From contig NZ_CAJZAR010000088.1 of NCBI RefSeq assembly GCF_914484835.1, positions 1 to 64,000 of the forward strand: a stretch of DNA of 64,000 nt, in the 5' to 3' direction. Source of the stretch: Paraburkholderia tropica (GTDB taxonomy: Bacteria > Pseudomonadota > Gammaproteobacteria > Burkholderiales > Burkholderiaceae). A program made the translations under genes and the position numbers. This document shows, in pieces, positions 60,569-64,000 of the stretch; the first letter of the stretch is position 1, and each line of letters starts with the position of its first letter. The notes below the pieces were generated by a model, which worked only from the letters and a program-made list of their open reading frames with translations, made no database searches and had not been told where the DNA came from.

Positions 60569-61381
60569 TCAGGTTGGTAGAGCGGTGCCGTCTCCGGCGG
60601 CGGGTTCGTCGGTGGAGGGGAGTTCGGTCGTCGGCTTGCCCGTGACGTCGTCGATCAGCGTGCGCATGCGGCGCCAGTGCGAGCCTTCCCAGAACACGCG
60701 CCGGCAAACGTCGCAGGTCACGAAGCGCGTATGGCGCTCGAATACGCCGGGCGGCACGCGCGCGCTGACCTCGTCGCGCGCGATGCGCCGCAGCGGCGCG
60801 TTGCACATCAGACACAGCCGGAACGGCCGCGCGCTCGCGGCCAGATCGAGCCGCTCGACCATTTCGTCGAGTTGCGCGCGCGGCTTGAGCGCGCGCACGT
60901 AGCAGCCGTGCGTGATGCCGCGCCGCTTGAGCAACTCGCGGTCGCGCGTGAGGACGATGCGGTGTTCGGCGGCGGCCAGCGCCTCGATGGCGTCGTCGGC
61001 GAAATGGTTGTCGTAGAGCGTGTCGAAGCCCGCGAGCCGCAGCAGCTGCGCGAGGCCGCCCAGATGCGCGTCGGCGATGAAGCGCGGCTCGCGCAGCGGC
61101 GCGGCGCGCACGCGCAGCAAGGGGCGGATATCGAGCGCCTCGAACTTCGGATAGACGGCCACGCGGTCGCCGTCGGCGAGCGGATGCTCGAAACCCACCG
61201 ATTCGCCGTTCACGAGAATCAGCTCGACTTCGGTGTGCGGCACGCCGAGCGCTTCGATCATGTGCTTGGCCGTGGCGTCGCGCGCGCACGCGCAGCGGAA
61301 GTCGCGCCGGCGCAGCGGTCTCGCGAGGAAGTCGTTGAGCTCCTCGTAAAAGCGGAAGGTGGCGGTGACGGCGGGGCGCAT
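60569..61381 (-). CDS. Mut7-C RNase (PIN-like) domain protein with N-terminal ubiquitin-like domain
   Basis: The 270-residue product has an N-terminal ubiquitin-like Mut7-C domain (ATFRFYEELNDFL, HMIEALGVPHTEVELILVNGESVGFEHPLADGDRVAVYPKFEALDI) and a C-terminal Mut7-C RNase domain: RFIADAHLGGLAQLLRLAGFDTLYDNHFADDAI, IVLTRDRELLKRRGITHGCYV, and a zinc ribbon CLMCNAPL...FVTCDVCRRVFWEGSHWRRM. Acidic residues of the PIN-like site are kept (ADAH, TRDRELL). Predicted cytoplasmic nuclease; target RNA unknown. The Ser/Asn/Leu-rich codons near 60535-60585 lie beyond its stop. Confidence 0.9.
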   Translation of the reverse strand: MRPAVTATFRFYEELNDFLARPLRRRDFRCACARDATAKHMIEALGVPHTEVELILVNGESVGFEHPLADGDRVAVYPKFEALDIRPLLRVRAAPLREPRFIADAHLGGLAQLLRLAGFDTLYDNHFADDAIEALAAAEHRIVLTRDRELLKRRGITHGCYVRALKPRAQLDEMVERLDLAASARPFRLCLMCNAPLRRIARDEVSARVPPGVFERHTRFVTCDVCRRVFWEGSHWRRMRTLIDDVTGKPTTELPSTDEPAAGDGTALPT

Positions 61382-61467
61382 GCCGGCCAGTATGGCACTG
61401 CTCCCGGCACGCTGCAGAGGCCGCGGCGCTGTGCTTTACTGCCGGTTCTCACTACAAGGAGCATGTG

Positions 61468-62343
61468 ATGGACATCGGCTTTATCGGCCTCGGCGAAATG
61501 GGCGGCGCGATGGTCGCCAACCTGCTGAAAGCGGGACATACGGTGCGGGTCTGGAACCGCACGGCGGCGAAGGCCGAGGCGCTGGCCGCCGCCGGGGCGC
61601 GCGTGGTCGCCACGCCGGCCGAGGCCTTCGCGGGCGACGCCGTGCTCTCGATGCTCGCCGACGACGCGGCCACGCGCGAAGTGATCGCCGACGCGCTGCT
61701 CGCCGGCGCCGCGCGCGGCCTCGTGCACGTGAACATGGCGACGATTTCGGTCGCGCTCGCCGAAACGCTCGCGCGCGAGCACGCCGAACGCGGCCTGCAT
61801 TACGTGGCGGCCCCGGTGCTCGGTCGGCCCGACGCGGCCGCGGCGGCGAAACTGACGATCGTCGCGGCAGGCGCGGCCGAGGCCATCGACCGCGCGCAGC
61901 CGCTGTTCGACGCGATCGGCCAGAAGACCTGGCGTATCGGCGCGCTGGCGCCGCAGGCCAACGTGATGAAACTGGCGGCGAACTTCATGCTGGCGGCGGC
62001 CGTGGAGACGCTCGGCGAGGCGGCGGCGCTGCTCGGCGGACATGGCGTCGCGATGCGCGATTTTCTCGACGTCGTGACCAGCGGGCCGTTTCCGGGGCCG
62101 GTCTACGCGGGCTACGGCGGCATGATCGCCGAGGGCCGCTACGAGCCCGCGCTGTTCAAGGCGCGCCTCGGGCTCAAGGACGTGCGGCTCGCGCTGGCGG
62201 CCGCCGATTCCGTCTCGACGCCGCTGCCGGTCGCGAGCGTGGTGCGCGACAGCCTGCTCGAAGCGATTGCGCACGGCGACGGCGACCGCGACTTCGCGGT
62301 GCTCGGCAAGGTCGCGGCGCGGCGCGCGGGGCGAGGCGACTGA
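61468..62343 (+). CDS. NAD(P)-dependent beta-hydroxyacid dehydrogenase family protein
   Basis: The 291-residue product has the family start DIGFIGLGEMGGAMVANLLKAGHTVRVWNRT (GxGxxG Rossmann), then VHVNMATISVALAETL, the substrate loop YVAAPVLGRPDAAAAAKLTIVAAG, and catalytic Lys in NVMKLAANFMLAAAVETLGEA. It groups with 3-hydroxyisobutyrate / glyoxylate reductase-like enzymes and imine reductases. AAGGAG precedes the ATG at 61468; a GTG at 61465 is too close. Substrate unknown. Divergent from the Mut7-C gene. Confidence 0.9.
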   Translation: MDIGFIGLGEMGGAMVANLLKAGHTVRVWNRTAAKAEALAAAGARVVATPAEAFAGDAVLSMLADDAATREVIADALLAGAARGLVHVNMATISVALAETLAREHAERGLHYVAAPVLGRPDAAAAAKLTIVAAGAAEAIDRAQPLFDAIGQKTWRIGALAPQANVMKLAANFMLAAAVETLGEAAALLGGHGVAMRDFLDVVTSGPFPGPVYAGYGGMIAEGRYEPALFKARLGLKDVRLALAAADSVSTPLPVASVVRDSLLEAIAHGDGDRDFAVLGKVAARRAGRGD

Positions 62344-62632
62344 GCGTCGTGCCGTCTGATGCGGATGCGCGGCCGCGCGCGCGGGTGATTCGGGCCAATC
62401 GGATCATTTGGGGCGTGAGCACGGGAGCTTGCCGCCCTCGGCGCGGGTCGAAATTATCAGACGACCGCGTGCTGACGCACACAGTCCGTCCGTGCGCCTG
62501 TGCAAAATGTGGGACAGAACGCGGCGGGCGCATTCTGCGCATTGAGCGTTGTCAGCGAACGCGCGCCGGGCAGCGCGCTCACCACATCATCGGGACGAGG
62601 TCGATGCCAACGAGCAGTCAGGGAGACGGCGG

Positions 62633-63004
62633 ATGGAAACGCGCATCCTGATCGCCGACAACGACGAAAAATCGCTGGCGGGACTCGGCACCTTGCTGGC
62701 CGATCTCCAGTACGCGACGGCGCTGGCCCGCACGCTGGACGACGCCGTCGAGTCGGCCGCGCGGTTCGCGCCCGACGTGGCGATCGTCGCGCTGTCGCTG
62801 GCCGCGAACGACGATTTCGCCGCGCTCGTGCAGCGGCTGCGCGAGGCTTGCGCGACGCCGCGCATGCCGCTGCTGATCGCGCTGGGCGGCTGGGGCGAAT
62901 CGCAGCATCGCGACGCGGCGATTGCGGCCGGCTTCGACGTCCACCTCGTGCGCCCGGTCGGGCTCGACCAGCTCACCTTCATTCTTTCGATGATCGGCGG
63001 CTAA
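62633..63004 (+). CDS. Response-regulator receiver-like protein lacking the phospho-acceptor Asp
   Basis: The 123-residue product is a lone receiver domain. The N-terminal acidic pocket is present (ILIADNDEKSLAGL), and the fold is followed through LLADLQYATALARTLDDAVESAARFAPDVAIVALSL. The strand that should carry the phosphorylated Asp reads VAIVALSL, with Ala in place of Asp. The conserved Lys appears as Arg (LVRPVGLDQL). It is thus probably not phosphorylated and may act as a fixed-state or protein-interaction module. The start at 62633 has GGGAGA upstream. Confidence 0.8.
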   Translation: METRILIADNDEKSLAGLGTLLADLQYATALARTLDDAVESAARFAPDVAIVALSLAANDDFAALVQRLREACATPRMPLLIALGGWGESQHRDAAIAAGFDVHLVRPVGLDQLTFILSMIGG

Positions 63005-63088
63005 GCCGTTTGGCGCGGCGACGCGGCCGTTTCTCGTCCCGTGTCCATCCCTCCAGACCCTCTCCGGGTAATTCAGGACGCGTATTCT

Positions 63089-63104
63089 GTTGCTAAATCG
63101 CAAC
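63089..63104. promoter_or_regulatory. Inverted repeat upstream of the sRNA promoter
   Basis: GTTGC-N6-GCAAC, centred about 70 bp before the predicted sRNA start, a position typical of an activator site. Confidence 0.35.
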
Positions 63105-63130
63105 GTTCAGGGTCCACACTACTTTACATG

Positions 63131-63159
63131 TTGCGTCGCACCAAGTAGTTCGCTATACT
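63131..63159 (+). promoter_or_regulatory. Promoter of the predicted sRNA
   Basis: TTGCGT (63131-63136), exactly 17 nt, TATACT (63154-63159; 5/6). The predicted start is at about 63166-63167. Confidence 0.65.
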
Positions 63160-63166
63160 TCACCTT

Positions 63167-63226
63167 GTCTCCTCCATGTCTCCTCTGATATGGATTCAGC
63201 CCGCCAAACATGGCGGGCTTTTTTTT
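63167..63226 (+). ncRNA. Predicted ~60-nt trans-acting sRNA with two anti-Shine-Dalgarno seeds
   Basis: An orphan promoter is followed within 60 nt by a strong terminator, with no room for a protein. The RNA starts with two near-identical CU-rich units, GTCTCCTCCAT (63167-63177) and GTCTCCTCTGAT (63178-63189), in a likely unpaired 5' region. It ends in an 8-bp stem (AGCCCGCC/GGCGGGCT, 63198-63219) and eight Ts. CCUCC and CUCCUC complement Shine-Dalgarno sequences, so the RNA probably represses translation, likely with Hfq, which favours such U-tails. Transcription itself is unproven. Confidence 0.65.
63198..63226 (+). terminator. Rho-independent terminator of the predicted sRNA
   Basis: AGCCCGCC and GGCGGGCT pair around AAACAT, followed by eight consecutive Ts. 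Confidence 0.9.
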
Positions 63227-63267
63227 GCCTGTACGGTTTGTGCGCTTCGTTCGTACATCGCGCGGGC

Positions 63268-63304
63268 ATAAAAAAACCGGCTCTTGCGAAGCCGGTTTTT
63301 TTTT
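63268..63304 (-). terminator. Bidirectional Rho-independent terminator after argC
   Basis: AACCGGCT (63275-63282) pairs with AGCCGGTT (63290-63297) around a 7-nt loop; long A-run on the left and T-run on the right. It ends the leftward argC transcript, whose stop is at 63332. Confidence 0.9.
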
Positions 63305-63331
63305 GCGCCGCGACAATCGCGGTGCGGGGCC

Positions 63332-64000
63332 CTACGCCTTCAGGCCGCTGTCTTCCGCTGCGCCGATCGCGAGGTTCATACACTGGATCGCCGCGCCGGA
63401 CGCGCCCTTGCCGAGGTTGTCGAGGCGCGCGACCGTGACGAACTGCTCGTCGTTGCCGAACACGAACAGGTCGACGCGGTTGGTGTCGTTGTTCGCCTGC
63501 ACGTCGAACATGCCGGCGTCGAGGTTCTCATCGGCGTTGAACGGCATCACGCGCACGAACTTCTCGCCCGCGTAGTACTCGCTGTAGAGCGCGAGCACGT
63601 CCTGCGGCGTGGCGCGGCGCGTGAGCTGCTCCGGCGAAAAATAGGTCGTGACCGCGAGACCCTTGTAGAACGGGCCGACGATCGGCGTGAACACCGGCGC
63701 CTGCTTGAGGCCGCCGTGGAAGGCCATTTCCGGCAGATGCTTGTGCGTGAGGCTGAGCGCGTAGGGGCGCGGGCTCATCAGCTTCTCGTTGCCGCCGGCT
63801 TCGTACTCCGCAATCATCTTCTTGCCGCCGCCGCTGTAGCCGGTCAGCGAGTAGCTGTGCGCCGCGAAACCGGGCGCGACCAGACCGGCCTCGACGAGCG
63901 GGCGCATCGCCAGCACGAACGCCGAGGCGTGGCAGCCCGGCACCGCGATGCGCTTCGACGCGCGGACCTTCTCGCGCTGCGCGCGGGTCAGTTCGGGCAG
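63332..64000 (-). CDS. argC: N-acetyl-gamma-glutamyl-phosphate reductase, C-terminal part (cut by window edge)
   Basis: About 222 residues are visible, running in from the right edge, so the N-terminal Rossmann part is missing. The catalytic Cys lies in RIAVPGCHASAFVLAMRPLV, followed by YSLTGYSGGGKKMIAEYE, the conserved His in HLPEMA and IVGPFYKGLAVTTYF. PGCHASAF and length suggest the shorter type 2 ArgC. It reduces N-acetyl-glutamyl phosphate in arginine synthesis, in the cytoplasm. Confidence 0.93.
   Translation of the reverse strand: MPELTRAQREKVRASKRIAVPGCHASAFVLAMRPLVEAGLVAPGFAAHSYSLTGYSGGGKKMIAEYEAGGNEKLMSPRPYALSLTHKHLPEMAFHGGLKQAPVFTPIVGPFYKGLAVTTYFSPEQLTRRATPQDVLALYSEYYAGEKFVRVMPFNADENLDAGMFDVQANNDTNRVDLFVFGNDEQFVTVARLDNLGKGASGAAIQCMNLAIGAAEDSGLKA

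Larger units (their letters stand above)
63005..63331. other. Intergenic region with an sRNA gene and two terminators
   Basis: Between the receiver gene and the convergent argC lie a GTTGC/GCAAC inverted repeat (63089-63104), a promoter (63131-63159), a predicted sRNA (63167-63226) and a second terminator. No protein-coding frame was convincing. Confidence 0.6.

Noticed and set aside
60535..60585. Short GTTGCTCAGGTT-like direct repeats
   Set aside because: A few imperfect 9-12 bp units between two genes; too short and degenerate to call a functional repeat.
60459..61289. N-terminal extension of the 91-residue protein into a 368-codon frame
   Set aside because: The extra part is Arg/Ala-rich shadow of the Mut7-C gene; the ATG at 60458 has its own RBS.

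Overview
The window is GC-rich chromosomal DNA from a beta-proteobacterium of the Burkholderiaceae, most likely Paraburkholderia or a close relative. This rests on the flagellar gene order (fliK-J-I-H-G-F facing fliE and fliS-T), an SAH riboswitch ahead of ahcY with metF downstream, the protein sequences themselves, and RBS style. No rRNA, tRNA, CRISPR array, phage or insertion sequence was recognised. The content looks like core genome with small accessory patches.

Layout. 1-9824: flagellar cluster. Export and basal-body genes run leftward (fliF, G, H, I, J, start of fliK). fliE, fliS, fliT, a second FliK-type protein and a stand-alone FlhB-tail protein run rightward. 9888-15350: an oxidation cluster (aldehyde dehydrogenase, AidB-type acyl-CoA dehydrogenase, GMC alcohol dehydrogenase). 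15603-20692: a DUF937/OmpA envelope protein, a LysR regulator facing cidA-cidB across a clear operator, and a glycosyltransferase. 20745-23836: SAH-riboswitch operon ahcY, small membrane protein, metF. 24050-26335: large TPR/GT41 glycosyltransferase. 26577-32465: dipeptide ABC importer operon. 32521-37037: TraB/GumN protein, TPR/GT9 protein, GT2 protein. 37077-40459: 5-oxoprolinase operon pxpBCA facing a MarR-type regulator. 40531-46545: folate cyclo-ligase, lytic transglycosylase, NDUFA9-like protein, GST, cca, DUF2905. 46582-50341: MidA-type methyltransferase, pteridine-reductase-like SDR, folB, ttcA. 50595-53859: glmU-glmS. 54074-56563: TPM protein, LemA, small His/Asp-rich protein. 56726-62343: sirtuin, CinA-like protein, EamA exporter, two small proteins, Mut7-C protein, beta-hydroxyacid dehydrogenase. 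62633-64000: degenerate receiver protein, a predicted ~60-nt sRNA, and the 3' part of argC.

The strongest candidate for something undescribed is the predicted sRNA at about 63167-63226. It has a TATACT promoter and a Rho-independent terminator, and its 5' end carries two tandem copies of a CU-rich anti-Shine-Dalgarno seed. One seed pairs perfectly over 11 nt with the RBS and start codon of the GMC dehydrogenase gene in this same window. Other non-coding signals of note are a 33-bp dyad centred about -65 of cidA, a 15-bp palindrome between pxpB and the MarR gene, a sigma54-type -24/-12 element before fliE, and a cluster of DnaA-box-like sites with a 13-bp inverted repeat at 58112-58450. All coordinates, motifs and pairings were read by eye; no database search was run.
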